The position numbers and the translations under genes are program-made. Below, piece after piece: positions 1 to 12,269 of a stretch of DNA of 64,000 nucleotides. The notes under the pieces were generated by a model. That model was given only the letters and a program-made list of their open reading frames with translations. It was not told where the DNA came from and searched no databases. Source of the stretch: Albifimbria verrucaria (taxonomy: Eukaryota; Ascomycota; Sordariomycetes; Hypocreales; Stachybotryaceae); assembly GCA_020081605.1 (NCBI GenBank), contig JAHREC010000013.1:3596001-3660000 (forward strand), given 5' to 3'. How positions within the stretch are numbered: the stretch's first letter is position 1; each line of letters opens with the position of its first letter.

Positions 1-342
1 TTGCCTGCCTCTCCCTCTTATGGAGCGTCCCAGCGGCGCATTGGAGCGATCAGATGGACCGAACAGGTTTCTTCCAGTCGAACTTCCTTGCGACTGCAGC
101 CCAAAGTTTAGAGGTTTCGATCCTGTCACGCCACGCATGATCGAGCTGCCCAGGTAAGAATCAGAGGGTGCGCCAGCAGGAGTAAACGAGGCAGCTGATG
201 AGGGTGGCGGGCCAGCTGGTGTCGTTGAAGGGTTTTCGCCGAGAAATGAGAAGCCTCCTCCATATGGTTTCTTGTCCGGCGTCGACGGGGCCGGGCTGGA
301 CGGTGGGCTCGAATCGGGGACAAAAAAGCGTTGCGACGCCAT
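1..342 (-). CDS. N-terminal part of an unidentified protein (gene runs off the window)
   Basis: An open frame starts at the ATG whose first base is 342 and stays open for 114 codons to base 1, so the 3' part of the gene lies outside the window. The N-terminus (MASQRFFVPDSSPPSSPAPS) is rich in Ser, Pro, Thr and Gly and contains the stretches TTPAGPPPSSAASFTPAGAP and SYLGSSIMRG. It looks intrinsically disordered. Scattered SxFG/NFG-like pieces (SKPLNFG, NLFG) are reminiscent of disordered ends of nucleoporin-type proteins, but this is only a resemblance and no domain is visible. It is divergent from the alcohol dehydrogenase gene, with about 1.25 kb between the two starts. I do not assign a function. 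A 1-nt sequence error near the window edge cannot be excluded, given the frameshifts elsewhere. Confidence 0.6.
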   Translation of the reverse strand, partial: MASQRFFVPDSSPPSSPAPSTPDKKPYGGGFSFLGENPSTTPAGPPPSSAASFTPAGAPSDSYLGSSIMRGVTGSKPLNFGLQSQGSSTGRNLFGPSDRSNAPLGRSIRGRGRQ

Positions 343-1595
343 GTTGATTGTAGTGATGGGCACTGCAAGGTTGTTCGAGCTGTGGTTGTCGGGAGGTCAG
401 GTAGCTATTGTAACCGTCCTGCGACTACTCGTGGGAGCCTTTTCTCTTCATGTATGTGTTGCGCATACACAAGGCGACAACGGTGAAGAAGAAGCCTGAA
501 AGGAGCAATGGCAATGCTCGTGCGAAGCTCAATCACTACGAGAAGCGCGTGTTGTATTTTTGGAGCTACAATAATGGTATCCCAGAAACCAGCCATGTGC
601 AGGGGTGGAACACGCGCGCGGGCCGGAATTTAGCCGACACTTAGCGATATCATGAAGCCTCACCTTTATTAACAAGCGATTGCTGGGTAGGCGTATACGC
701 AATTCTCACATTCACATAGATAGAATTTTTGGTATTATTGTTATTAGATACTCTGATTCTTTACAATATACATGCAACTAAAAGATTGAAGCTTAAATTC
801 TCCCTATATATAGGTCTTTTCCTGGTCGATTCAGTAATTTCTTTGTAATGCAGACTACAGGTACGGACTTAAAGGCATATCGACCATGAAGCGGATATTT
901 AGTGGGGTGGTTTCAAATCAAGAGAAGAAACAAAGAATATCGCAGAATGCCTAATCACACTGGCCGGTGACTCATTCAAGATTCGCTGTATCACTTGGTA
1001 AATCAGCCATCTGTACGGTACAGTAGCAGTGCGGGGATATGATCTGAGAACAACTGTCGAGCATTGAACATCTCCACATTGTATGGCTCGGCAATTGCAC
1101 CACGTTTGACCCTACAAGCCGTGCTTTGGTAGCAGCTGATAGATAAAATTTGCTGCCAAGGATAAAGCTATTGCCAGTGTGCTATCGGCCCCACTATCCC
1201 GAGTGGAAGCTGGCATCGATGTGTTTAAGCTGGGAAAATTAAACGGCAGATGCTTCATATACAGACATCACGTAGACACATAGAAGATGTTTTTTAAGAA
1301 AAATACTTGATGCATGAGTTTATGCAGCTCTTGCACGTCTTTTGGCCCTTTTACAAAGACCGTTTTCGCTTGTCACAGCTCTGTGACTTGAAAGTGGCTG
1401 TAACCTCCGCAGTGGGGTAGACAAATGTAGCTTCTCGGAGTGTTCGGTGATCGGGTTTGTGTCGTCACCAATCCTGCACTTCATAAACATCCCACGCCCT
1501 CCCATTCATCCAGTGCTTGGAGCTCCCCGTGACCCTTGACATTTCCCCGCGACAAAAACTCATACTACAGAAGTCAACTCAGCAGGCACGACACA
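343..1595. other. Divergent intergenic region
   Basis: No supported gene. This stretch separates the start of the unidentified minus-strand gene from the start of the class III alcohol dehydrogenase and should hold both promoters. AT-rich tracts lie around 710-850. I see no clear repeat or RNA gene. Confidence 0.6.
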
Positions 1596-2995
<1,400 letters not shown>

Positions 2996-3605
2996 GAATC
3001 ATGCGGAAGGGGCCACTACCCGGCCGTGTCTTTCGATATTTGTAGCGTTTGCAAATAAAACCTGAATGAATGAGAGCTTGGAATATGACGTGAATGAATG
3101 AATGAGAATGACCCTGCAGGTGGTACCTCATATATCCTGACGAGACGTGTACCCTGATGGCCTTATCCAATGATTCCTGTGGGACGCTAGAGAATCCAGG
3201 TTGCTGCTTGGCTATCTAGATGCCAGTATATACACACTCTTCTAGCGCCTATATCTCACGATTCATGCTACAAATGCCAAATTGCTGCGCTGTCTATCTT
3301 TTACTCGATTACTATCCGCACATTGTTGGTTGATATAAACACTTCCAAAAACAGGCAAGCAGAACGGGCGTACCAATACAGTAAGTAGCTGTCTGCTTGT
3401 ACCCAAGCCCAGCATGGACAAAGCGGGACTAGCCTAAATGTTAGCACCCATGCTCTCGGTACAGCTCCCGCAACCTGCATGCTACCCCAGGAGTAAGTCG
3501 CATTTTGTTTGACAAATCTAGCATCCCGCGTCTCTCCTTTTGGACATGGATTTTTGTCGCCTCGCACATCACAGTCCAGGGCGGGAAGCTGGATATCATT
3601 ACACG
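2996..3605. other. Intergenic region
   Basis: 3' flank of the dehydrogenase (aataaa-like sequence near 3054) and promoter region of the endonuclease III gene. Nothing else recognisable. Confidence 0.6.
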
Positions 3606-4973
3606 ATGCGCACGTCTAGGGTATCCAGAGATACTTCGAAGCTCTTCGATCGAGCTGCTGGGTCGTCATCCCTCCACGCCGAACGACACGAGCATCGCTC
3701 GCACGCTTTGCACTCGCTACCGCGTCCAAGTCGACGGATGATGGCTCGCAAACCACCGACATCGAAGATCTCGGCGGCCCTCCGACCAAGAAGCGAAAGA
3801 AGAGCCCCATCCCGATATCACGAACCAGAGTAAAGACCGAGATAGTCGAGGATGTCGTGCTCCCGCCGTCCCCTCCAGCTTCCAAGGCCCCGCGTCGCGC
3901 GCGGAAGCCCGCCCGCAAGACGACCGATCCAACTACCGGCAAGGAAAGCGTAGAGCCGCCATCTGATTGGGAGGAGATGTACAATGCTGTAAAAAGATGC
4001 GCGCGCCTGGCGGTGTCGCTCATGGCGCTGCCGTCGACACAATGGGCTGCGAACGGCTTGCCGATCGCCAAGCGTCGCCAAAGGACCAGCGGTTTCACAC
4101 GCTCATCTCTCTCATGCTCTCGAGTCAAACAAAGGACACAGTGAATGCAGTAGTTATGAAGAAGCTTCAGACGGAACTGCCTGCGCATAAACCTGGTGCA
4201 CCTAAAGGCTTAAACTTGGACAACGTGCTCGCAGTAGATCCCAAGCTGCTCAATGAGCTTATCTGGGCGGTTGGCTTTCACAACAATAAGACCAAGTCTG
4301 GCATCTCCGCCTACTAAACATTTAGGCAAGGCCGCTAATCGGACAAAACAGATACATTAAGCAAGCGGCAGAGATTATTCGCGACAAATGGCACGGGGAC
4401 ATCCCTGACACGATAGAAGGTCTGACTTCTTTGCCCGGCGTTGGGCCCAAGATGGCTTATCTATGCATGACCGTAGCATGGAACCGGGTTGAGGGCATTG
4501 TAAGTCACCCACTTGTCTTCACCAACAGCAGCACCTTGGAAACTCATACACCTCTCTATTCTTTAGGGCGTTGATGTCCATGTGCATCGCCTTACTAACC
4601 TTTGGGGTGGAATAAAACAAAGAATCCAGAAGAAACGCGCCTGGCGCTGCAGTCGTGGCTACCGCACGACAAGTGGCGGGAGATCAACTGGCTGCTGGTT
4701 GGGTTCGGTCAGATGGTGTGCCTACCGGTTGGACGCAAATGTGGTGAGTGCGATCTTGGGCTGCAAGGCTTATGTAAAGCTGCCGAGCGCAGCAAGGTGA
4801 TTGAAGGCCGCAGGATAAAGGAGGAGCAGGTCAAAGTAGAGAATGACGGGACGATCGTCAAGACGGAGGAGGTGAAGCGGGAGGTGGTGGTGAAGGAGGA
4901 GGTAGTGAACGAAGCCCCAGCTAACGTAACGACGTGGTTGGCCCAGGGTGCAACCACTTTCTGGGTCTTGTAA
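3606..4973 (+). CDS. NTH1: Endonuclease III homologue (bifunctional DNA glycosylase/AP lyase), frame broken three times
   Basis: Removes oxidised pyrimidines and nicks the resulting abasic site in base-excision repair, in nucleus and mitochondria. The start at 3606 ([14 protein letters not shown]) suits a basic, targeting-type N-terminus. Introns are 4296-4351 and 4500-4566. The HhH-GPD core contains [16 protein letters not shown], the helix-hairpin-helix [13 protein letters not shown] with the catalytic Lys, and [14 protein letters not shown] with the catalytic Asp. A 4Fe-4S loop follows with Cys spacing C-x6-C-x2-C-x7-C ([19 protein letters not shown]). The C-terminus is Lys/Glu/Val-rich. 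Conserved coding continues across three -1 frame changes near 3655-3663, in the A run 3991-3995 and in the G run 4604-4607. Allowing one base at each gives 416 codons including the stop. As written the gene is not translatable; I think sequence error is likelier than decay. Confidence 0.88.
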
Positions 4974-6394
4974 TTGATTTGATTGCCAGCGTCGGCTGAT
5001 GCGGTGTACTGTAGCTAGACGCCAGCACGGACAACCACCTCCAAGTGTTACAGTCAGCAATGTCGAGGAAGGCGACTGCAGCCACGTAGCGGGGCTTTAT
5101 CCCATGGGTGCTGCGCTTAGTGATGCATAGATGCCCTGTCTCGTCACAGTCGAGTCATGGCCTGCAGTGGTCATGAATGGACAAACGAAGCTTACACCTG
5201 CATTCCATGTTGACCTGTGGCTGACCTCATGCACTGGAGACAGCGGGCAAGCTCGGTATCGAGGCCCAGGTTGGGTTGCCCTTGGGGCCAGTTTTCTCCT
5301 TCAAGCTTCCTGCCTACTTTGGACATTGGCTCGTGTGCAGACAAGTTTATGGGTCATGTAGGTGAGAGCCAGGTGTGCATGACTTAAACGCCAGCCAACA
5401 AACTCGGTGTGGCTAACTATAACTTCTTCTGGCTGATTATTGATTGATTTTTCATTTATTACATTATGGGCTTATATTTGGGGTTGCTTTTTTATGAGAT
5501 GTTTCTTTTTTACATTGCTTTGCTTTGCTGCTGCTCCTCCCCCTCTTCCTCACCCACGATGCAAGGGTTTCGTGGATTTTCACCTCAAACTACCTAATAG
5601 TCGGACTGAGCAACTCATGCAATACGACCAACCGAAAATCAATATGCAGCAATGCCTGAGATGCTGGTCGCAGCAGGTTTGGCCAAGACCGGCGCTAGCG
5701 GATCGATGAACCAGGCAAGGTATTTCCCTGGTCACATGTCCTTCATGCAAGCCCATTCGGCACCGCACGCCCCAACAGCGCCAGCGACTTGTACATACAG
5801 TCTAAGCTACGGAGCTAAGACGGCACTTTCGGGAGTAGTCGGTGTCAGGACGTGGACGCAACGCACGGAGAGCTTATTAGTCTTGCGGGTTCGCACCAGG
5901 GGGATGAGGGAGTGCGGTTGGCGACATTTAGGCATGATAATTCGTGACGTGTCACAATGTGAAGAATCAGAATCCATGGTCGGAGGCATTGGGAGAGAAA
6001 ATTCAATATTTCGCAGAAACCCAGCTAAACTCAAGATGCGGGTAAGACGCCAGAAACAATAACAAAATATGCCCGGTACGCCGATGCGACACCCGCTTCT
6101 GCCCGCCCAAGCAACCCTTGCTAGAATACAATGGCGTCTGGTACGCCATGAGGCCTGCGCCCCGGAAAGTTGAGCTGCACTCCATCAACTGGTTCCCAAT
6201 AATTGCGCTCAATAAGTAAAAAGTGTCGTGTGAATCATAGTCGTTTTGTGATGTGTCGGCGAGGTAGGTAGTATTGGTTGCGTCCATGTGTCCAAAGCGG
6301 ACGGCGTCGGCGAGCCGGGGGCCTGTAAAGAAGACAGACGTACGACCAGGTTTCGACGCCGAGGACATGTTGGTGTGGCGGTAACGGTCGGTGT
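4974..6394. other. Intergenic region
   Basis: No supported gene on either strand. Open frames here (for example around 5131-5361 and 5652-6062) are short and have no family-like sequence. It holds the 3' flanks of the convergent NTH1 and AN1 zinc-finger genes. Confidence 0.5.
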
Positions 6395-6701
6395 TTAGAC
6401 GCCTCGAATGACCTGCGTGCGCTCGGCCTCTAGTTGCGCGGCGTTGCGCTCGTGAGACTGCTTCTTGCACTGGATCTCGCCGAAAACAACCAGGGTCAGC
6501 CCAAAACATTCTTTGAAAACAAAAGGGGATGGCATTTGAGGCTAAGGGGAAACTCACGTCTTCAAGACCGCTGCACTTGTGGTCTTCTAGTAAACGGTGC
6601 TTGCCACAGAAGTGGCCGTTGCAGAAGCCGCAGTCACCGACAATGCGCTGGGCAGGCTCCCTGCACTCCTTGGCGTTGCATCGTACTCGCTTGGGAGCCA
6701 T
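6395..6701 (-). CDS. Small AN1-type zinc-finger protein
   Basis: Two exons, 6558-6701 and 6395-6469, joined across an 88-nt intron (gtgagt...ccag), give a 72-aa protein starting MAPKRVRCNAKEC. Zinc ligands follow the AN1 pattern: Cys8, Cys13, Cys24, Cys27, Cys32, His35, His41 and Cys43, with CGFCNGHFCGKHRLLEDHKC visible. The second exon encodes a short charged helix ending ERTQVIRGV. In eukaryotes AN1 fingers occur in ubiquitin/proteasome-linked stress proteins. Here the protein is almost the bare finger plus tail, so the role is inferred only from the domain. No frame break. The intron boundary was chosen because CKKQSHERNAAQ continues in frame to a stop at 6395. Confidence 0.88.
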
Positions 6702-9690
6702 GGTGAAGTATGGAAGAGAGAAAGAGAGTTGAAAGGTGAGTCTCGGGGCTGGTAGGCAGACAAAGACGTCGACGAAGTGAGCGTCCGAGGTGTAGCGGAA
6801 GCAAGGAAGAGGCTATGTACAAGCTCTCTAACAGATGTATGTTCGGTAGAGTATGTGTCCAGTCGGTGGACGAGCGAAATGAGGCTCGGTGAGAGAGTCG
6901 GGAAACAGTAGACGGTAACGAGCGGGAATCGGGAGGCAAGTTCAAGAGGCGAGCGTCAACTGGGCACGAGGCGGTCTTTATAGGGAGGCTGTGAATGAAT
7001 CATGGTCGACGGTGCCGGCTAGTGGAGTAGAAGTACATGGTCGTCGCCTCTCCCGTAGCGCAGGGACCGGCTTCACCTTACCTTAATCTGTACGTACCAT
7101 GGCTGTACTGTTCTGAAATTGGGTCAATTTCCCCGGCCAGAGTCCCTGCCTGCAGAGGCGGAATTGCGTGGAATCGCCCGGAGCGAGAAGGCCTGTGGAG
7201 CCCGTCTTTTCTGGGGTGAGGCAAGGTAAGGCAAGGCTAGGCAAGGCAAGGCTTCCATTTGTTGGTGACGATAAGAGGAAGGATGACCAATTCTGGCCCT
7301 CAATTGCACCCTACCGTGTGCCGCATCATGCTGCACATTACCGGACCTACCTCTGCCTACTGCACGATCCACGGCCAAAGGGAGGGGGCGTGTGCTGTGC
7401 TGCCCCAGCTACCTACCTAGCTATATCGTCACGATGTCCTTTTTCGACATGCCGTTGCGTCCCTTTCTTCGAACAGGCAGGTCACCACCGCAAGCTTATC
7501 TCAACACTTCCCCTCGGCCCTCGTATCACAGGTAGCAGCCGGCCTACGTAGGCGCCGCCAACTCTGGGCCTCTTCGACAATCTCGCTTATCAAGGGACGA
7601 TCGAGCAGACAACTGGGTCCCGAACCACAGTGTAAGAGCGGTAAGCAAGTCTCCATACCAGAAGCCGAGAGAAAGAAAGCAAGAAAAGAAAAAATAAAAG
7701 AAAACTCCACCCCTCCCTCTCTTCCCCCAATTGCATGCCAATCCATCCGTCCGCAAACGCCTGACAAAGCTGGCCGGAGTGAGGTGTGGCTGTCGTCAGG
7801 AGAGCCCGGGCGAGGCGCGAGGCTCCGAAAGCGGTGGAGGCGAACAGGAGCAAATCCAGCAGAAAGTGACGTGATGTCCAATGGGCGGTGGACCCCGAGA
7901 CTTCTCCTAGACCCTGGACTCCATATCCGCGGCCGTGACCCAATCATGCGTCGCCGGCCATGGCCAACTGGATCGTCTTGGTAAGTGACAGAAAGGTATC
8001 TGGTATGTTGAGGTCAGGCGCTGTATCAGAGGTATCCACGGAGGCATCCTCGTGCAGGTTACTACAATAGAGCCTAGCTTCCTGGCCCTGATCCTGCAAA
8101 CGCTGCTCTCCCTTTTCTTCTTCCATTGATTTTACCCAGCCGGCGTAGCTTGCGCCACTACTGCTACCACCTCCCTTGTCTTACAGTAGGCGCGGCTGTC
8201 AACACACGAGCTCCTCATCCAGTTCGAGGCCCCTGGGGTCGTACAGGTGGCGGGGGACGCAGAGAGCAGTCAAGCCATCACCACGAGGTGGCAGCAGATT
8301 CTGGAGCCGGGGCGGGGGCCAAAAGAAGGCAAAATGCAAGGCCGACGGAACCGCCCTTGGCAGCCACCGCGTCAGTTGCGCCAAACTGCGAGCCCAGGTT
8401 TCGCTCCACCAAAGGGGTGAGGGAGTGAGTGAAAGTGAGTGAGAGTGAGAGAGAGACGGGGATGAGTGGGAGGTGGAGGTGGAGAGGGGGTCGAGCTTGC
8501 GATCACTAACAAAGACAGTTTTGTTGGACATACAGCGGCTGCGCTTGGGCATGGGTTTGGGCTCGGGCCTGGAACTGGAGACCTGGGCTGGCTGGACTCG
8601 ACTCGTGTGCGTACGACCATCCAGGTCAGCCTGGCCGGTCGGCCCAGGCCTCGAGAAGGAGTTCCAAGCTTGTCCACGCTCCGCCTGGGCGCTTCTCGAC
8701 CGTGAGCCGAGCATGCAGAGCGCCCTCAATTCATGCCAATCCTCGTAGGACCAAGGCGCCTCCGATGTTCGTTCCCCAACGTCTGTTGATCCCTGGACAC
8801 CAATCGCCGTTGCACAGATCAAGATCAGCAATCATGTCCGCACACACTCACAGCGAGCTGGCGGCGCCAAGGGTAACCAACGTCCCTCGGCCCCGATGCA
8901 CCAGGCCAGACTAACTCCTACGGCTTCCTCCAGCGTAACGGAACGGGCTGGTTCAATAGCTTCGGCTATCCTGCTTACTCTTATGTCCTACAGCTTCCGG
9001 AGGTACCTGCAATGCACCCGCGAGCCACGATGAGACGCATCACTTTCTTACCTACAGCTCCACGGTGCTGCTCTCTGCCTTTGATCGGCAATGCAGTTCA
9101 TTTCACAGTCTCCTCATTCCGGGTGTACCCTGCTTGGAATTGTCAGGATCGGTTGCTGTCCGTAATCGTGCCGTAATCTCCTTCGTCCCATGCATCATGT
9201 TTCCTCACGGACCCTAGTCGCCAGACCTTGGTCGAAATAGCCATCATCAACCAATTCGCCACCAACGCCCTCGCTGCAACCCCGACAGCTGGTCTCGTGC
9301 AGTCTATATATTGAATGTTCTGTATACGCTGAGATTCTCTCTCCCCATCAAACCCTTCTTGTCTTGGCTATTGTTGGTCTTTATAAGTCTCACAATCCAG
9401 GTGTGAAAAACATTTGCTTCAACACTGTCTCGGGAGCACGCTTCGGTTGAGCCGGACCTCTTGGAATGAGCATGGTGACATGATCCCGAAAACCTGGCGT
9501 GATGGCGCAAGGATACTCTTGGTGAGCTGAGTCAATGGCTCCATCAGGACTTGGGTCCAGCTTAGCAATCCAAAGCCCCCATTAGTGTTGCATCAATCAC
9601 AGGCCAAAAAAATCCACCACATTTCTGACAGTCCCAACAATGTGTTAGTGCTTGCTTGCCAGTAGCAGAAAAAGCAAAAGGAAATTTAGC
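6702..9690. other. Long intergenic region
   Basis: About 3 kb without a gene I can support. It starts with the promoter/leader of the AN1 gene. Pyrimidine/purine-biased low-complexity tracts lie at 7670-7730 and 8400-8480. One weak candidate is an ATG at 8834 (MSAHTHSELAAP) followed by a plausible intron (gtaacc, branch gactaac, ctccag) and RNGTGWFNSFGYPAYSYVLQ; see findings. Remaining open frames overlap each other and look random. Confidence 0.5.
7217..7256. repeat. Short GGCAA/GGTAA tandem tract
   Basis: About eight imperfect pentamers of the aggcaa/aggtaa type follow each other here. A simple-sequence tract with no further evidence of function. Confidence 0.6.
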
Positions 9691-9774
9691 TGCCACGAGG
9701 CGGAATCGAACTGCCGTTTTCAGTGTAAACAGTTTGACCACAAACTGATGTCCTAACCACTAGACGATCGCGGC
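9691..9774 (-). tRNA. tRNA-His (anticodon GTG), with a 12-nt intron
   Basis: Read on the minus strand, GCCGCGA pairs with TCGTGGC as a 7-bp acceptor stem with discriminator A. The D arm is GTCT/GGAC. The anticodon stem TCAGT/ACTGA encloses a loop with T33, GTG at 34-36 and G37. After position 37 about 12 nt (TCAAACTGTTTA) must be removed, the canonical place for a nuclear tRNA intron. The T arm has TTCGATT in the loop, and its stem GGCAG/CCGCC has one A-C mismatch. B-box-like and A-box-like sequences are intact. The mismatch makes a slightly decayed copy possible, but acceptor and anticodon arms are perfect. Confidence 0.85.
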
Positions 9775-10059
9775 TTTTGCTGATGGTAGCCAGCAAGATA
9801 TTATAATCTATATAGTATGTTTTAGTTTTGCTCCCATCGTTTGTTCCAGCTCGTCTAGGATAATACCATCACTCCCGGAACAGCCCAGGTCGGCTTGTGC
9901 CTTCTTCTTTTGGCTCAGTCCTAGCAAAATGAGTGAGCCGGTGCGCAGTGTCAATGTATAGGGGCCCATTATCGAACTTACCCGTATGTTGTTGCTCTAT
10001 CAAATCGCGGATTACAAGTCATGGTCCGACTCTGCCAGTATTGGGAAAATCTGCGGGAG
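9775..10059. other. Spacer between tRNA-His and the dispersed repeat
   Basis: No gene seen. Short AT-rich segment at 9785-9830, then mixed sequence leading into the repeat copy. Confidence 0.4.
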
Positions 10060-10325
10060 CGAAGTGCAAGCTTCCACCTCGAGATCTACCCTCTTGGACG
10101 GTATCTTGCAATGGGGAAGAAAGTTTCGCCTACCTTGCGGGTTTTATCAGGATATAAAGTCTTATTAAAAAGAGGCCTTGAGAGTATTTAGAATTCATTC
10201 GGTTTATTACCCTTGTTATTATCTCTTTGTTACCTCTTTATTCCAATTTTCTTACATTTTTAGTCGTTAATCGTTCAATATTTTGTCGAATCTTCGCTGA
10301 GACATCTACGCTAAATGCGCGGAGT
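10060..10325 (+). repeat. Dispersed degenerate repeat, copy A
   Basis: This stretch aligns by eye with 18620-18860. Shared landmarks in the same order are caatggg...aaagtt, ctaccttgcg, tatcaggata, aaagaggc, a T-rich block ending attgttac or ctttgttac, tttttagtcgtt, and gagayatctacgct. The two copies differ by many substitutions and small indels, so they are old. No open frame, terminal repeat or target-site duplication could be defined. The orientation is the same in both copies. It may be the tail of a decayed transposable element. Confidence 0.6.
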
Positions 10326-11114
10326 ATCTGTCCTCTTACTATAGTGGTATAAGAGAATCAGCATGGGAGGTGTTAATTGCCCGGCTTTGTGACTCCTGCT
10401 GATGGTGCTGACGAGCAGGTTCCCTAAGCCGTGAGAATCCTGCCCACTACGAATCTCGCCCTGCCCTGTTAACAATATCGACTCTGACGATCCAGATGAC
10501 TAGGTCTCTTTCAACATCGAGGATACCCTAATGACCTGGCCGCTTTGAGTTTGTTCACAATACCAACAAGCCGACTTGCTAGGAGCAAGTGAGGCACTGA
10601 CGAGCTGGATACTTCCAAGAGCATAACCAAGACGCTATAAAACACACACACCTCTGCTTTACGCGCTCAATAGCGTACCACGTATAGACAAGAAACGTGC
10701 TATTACAATGCTCTGAGGCTCGAGGATCGAGAGTGGTGGCTTTCTTTGATTGTGTGGTTATTTCGCTTGCCTCGTATTGGAATGGCCCGTCGATGACAAG
10801 TTGATCAGTTCAGCATTTTAAAAGGTGACTGTAGCAGGTATCGTAACAAATCTGCCCTGTCCAGGCGCCCATCATCAATGCTTGAGTAACATCGACTACT
10901 TGGCAATGTGTCTCATGTGGGCTGTCATCGTCGCCATTCTGGCGTCCTGCAGCAACCTTGTATTTATGTGCTCTTTGGATCTTTGGAAGGAATGAGATAC
11001 CTGCAGATGCAATTGAAAACGGTCAAGATTTAGGGGACGGAAAATCACGGATTCTGGCTTGTTACGACCTTGTCAAGATCTGCCTTGCAAACAATCCGGT
11101 GATAAATCAGAAAG
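10326..11114. other. Gene-free stretch
   Basis: No coding frame of family-like quality, no RNA gene recognised. Composition is mixed with short AT-rich segments. Confidence 0.45.
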
Positions 11115-11179
11115 AGATCACAGCGTGAGTCGAACACGCTCCCCGAGGGCTGCCTAGATGCTCTCGCACCCTGTGATCT
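11115..11179 (-). pseudogene. tRNA-like relic (acceptor and T arm only)
   Basis: On the minus strand AGATCACAG at the 5' end pairs with CTGTGATCT at the 3' end. Directly inside the 3' arm lies a perfect T-arm-like hairpin, GCGTG-TTCGACT-CACGC. The interior between is only about 32 nt, too short for normal D and anticodon arms, and I cannot draw either convincingly. It could be a truncated tRNA gene, a tRNA-derived repeat or a chance foldback. It lies between the dispersed repeat and a tandem-repeat block. Confidence 0.35.
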
Positions 11180-11199
11180 TAGGACGAAATCCAAGGCAG

Positions 11200-11300
11200 A
11201 AGCCTGCAGTAAGGGGCATACGCCCAGCAATATAAGCAGTAAGGAGTATACACCCAGCAAACAGTAAAGGGTATACACCCGGCAATCAGATAATAAAGGG
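11200..11300. repeat. Imperfect tandem repeat, unit about 25-33 bp
   Basis: Three successive units share the core cagtaagg(a/g)gtatacaccc(a/g)gcaa. The first has ggcatacgcc in place of gtatacacc. A related string, aataaaggg, follows. The block sits downstream of the RRM gene stop codon and 20 bp from the tRNA-like relic. Spacing is too irregular and units too diverged for a CRISPR array. Confidence 0.65.
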
Positions 11301-11411
11301 TTTCCCTGAATCAGATGATATAGAAGCCTCGCGGCTGCGTAGAAGGAAGCCTTGCGGCTGTTGGTTGAGGAGGTTGTGAAGGCTAGCTCAGACCCGCGAG
11401 GAGTGGTTAGC

Positions 11412-12189
11412 CTAGTCAGAATATTCGATATCACTTATGTGGTCTGGCGCGATGCCGTTACCCCATCTTGGATCGTCGACTGGCTCTTGCTCCACAGTAG
11501 ATGTGGATGATCCACCGATGGCGGGAATAGCAACAGCGGTGGTAGCAGGAGGAGGAGGGAGAGGAGGAGAGGCTGCGGGGGCAGAGGCAGTAGGGATTTC
11601 TCCAAGTATGGCGAGAATCGCAGAATAAGAGGCGGACGCGGCGGCCTCGGCGTGGTGGGCAGAAATACGGCCACCATTGGGACTGGCTGCGTGAAGAATG
11701 ACAGAGACGGCCGAAATAGCAGCGGAAACTGCAGAAGGAGCTGCACAAGGAGCTGCAGAAGGGGCGGTTGTGGCATTAGTGGTTGCCGCCGGTTGCCTGT
11801 CGACTTGAGCCACTGGATGCTGTGAAACGAAACATATTAGTACGGCAAGACGGACTAAGGCATTGAAACTTAGGTACCTTTGATGCTTTTTGAACACGAA
11901 TCTTTCGGCCGTGATAAAACCAGTCTGAAAGCTTGTTATAGCAATCGTTGGTCATTCCCCAATTTTCGAAAGCAATGAATGCACGACCCCGATGCATCCT
12001 ACCGGGCTGGTCTGCGGACTCCCAAAAGAATCTGCCGCCTTCTGGCTCACCCATCTGCGACCGACATGCCTTTTCGACGTGTTCAGGTCTCGCGTGGTAC
12101 TTGATGTTGCTCACGAGGAGCAACCGTCTGCTCGAGCGATACTTGCTGATTTGAGATTCAAAGCTTGGCTGTGGGGTGTTGGATGCCAT
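11412..12189 (-). CDS. RRM-type RNA-binding protein with Ala/Pro-rich tail
   Basis: Exon 1 (11878-12189) and exon 2 (11412-11819), joined across a 58-nt intron (gtacct...ttcacag), give 239 aa. Residues ~20-104 read as an RNA-recognition motif: an RNP2-like LLLVSNIKYHARPEH, an RNP1-like HRGRAFIAFENWG, and a final strand WFYHGRKIRVQKASK. The second half is low complexity, rich in Ala, Ser and Pro (SAAPCAAPSAVSAAISAVSV, PPLPPPPATTAV), and ends GIAPDHISDIEYSD. An in-frame ATG at 12243 would add a hydrophobic MFAYLLAFTFVTVS segment; I prefer 12189 because the upstream part is unlike an RNA-binding protein. I recognise no specific orthologue. It sits in a repeat-rich accessory stretch, which suggests a lineage-restricted gene. 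Confidence 0.72.
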
Positions 12190-12269
12190 ACTGTTGTCAT
12201 TAGATACAGTTACGAATGTAAAAGCCAACAGATAAGCAAACATGTTGACAGGAGTATGTCATACCTGAT

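Noticed and set aside
8199..8831. 210-codon minus-strand frame
   Set aside because: Contains a purine/pyrimidine simple-sequence core (Ser-His-Ser-Leu repeats) and no motif; probably low-complexity intergenic DNA.
11200..11300. Regularly spaced repeats suggestive of a CRISPR array
   Set aside because: Units are only three, diverged and nearly contiguous, without unique spacers, and the genome is clearly eukaryotic.
12187..12243. Upstream in-frame start of the RRM protein giving a signal-like MFAYLLAFTFVTVS leader
   Set aside because: A secretion-type leader does not fit an RNA-recognition motif, and the sequence just before the second ATG resembles leader DNA.
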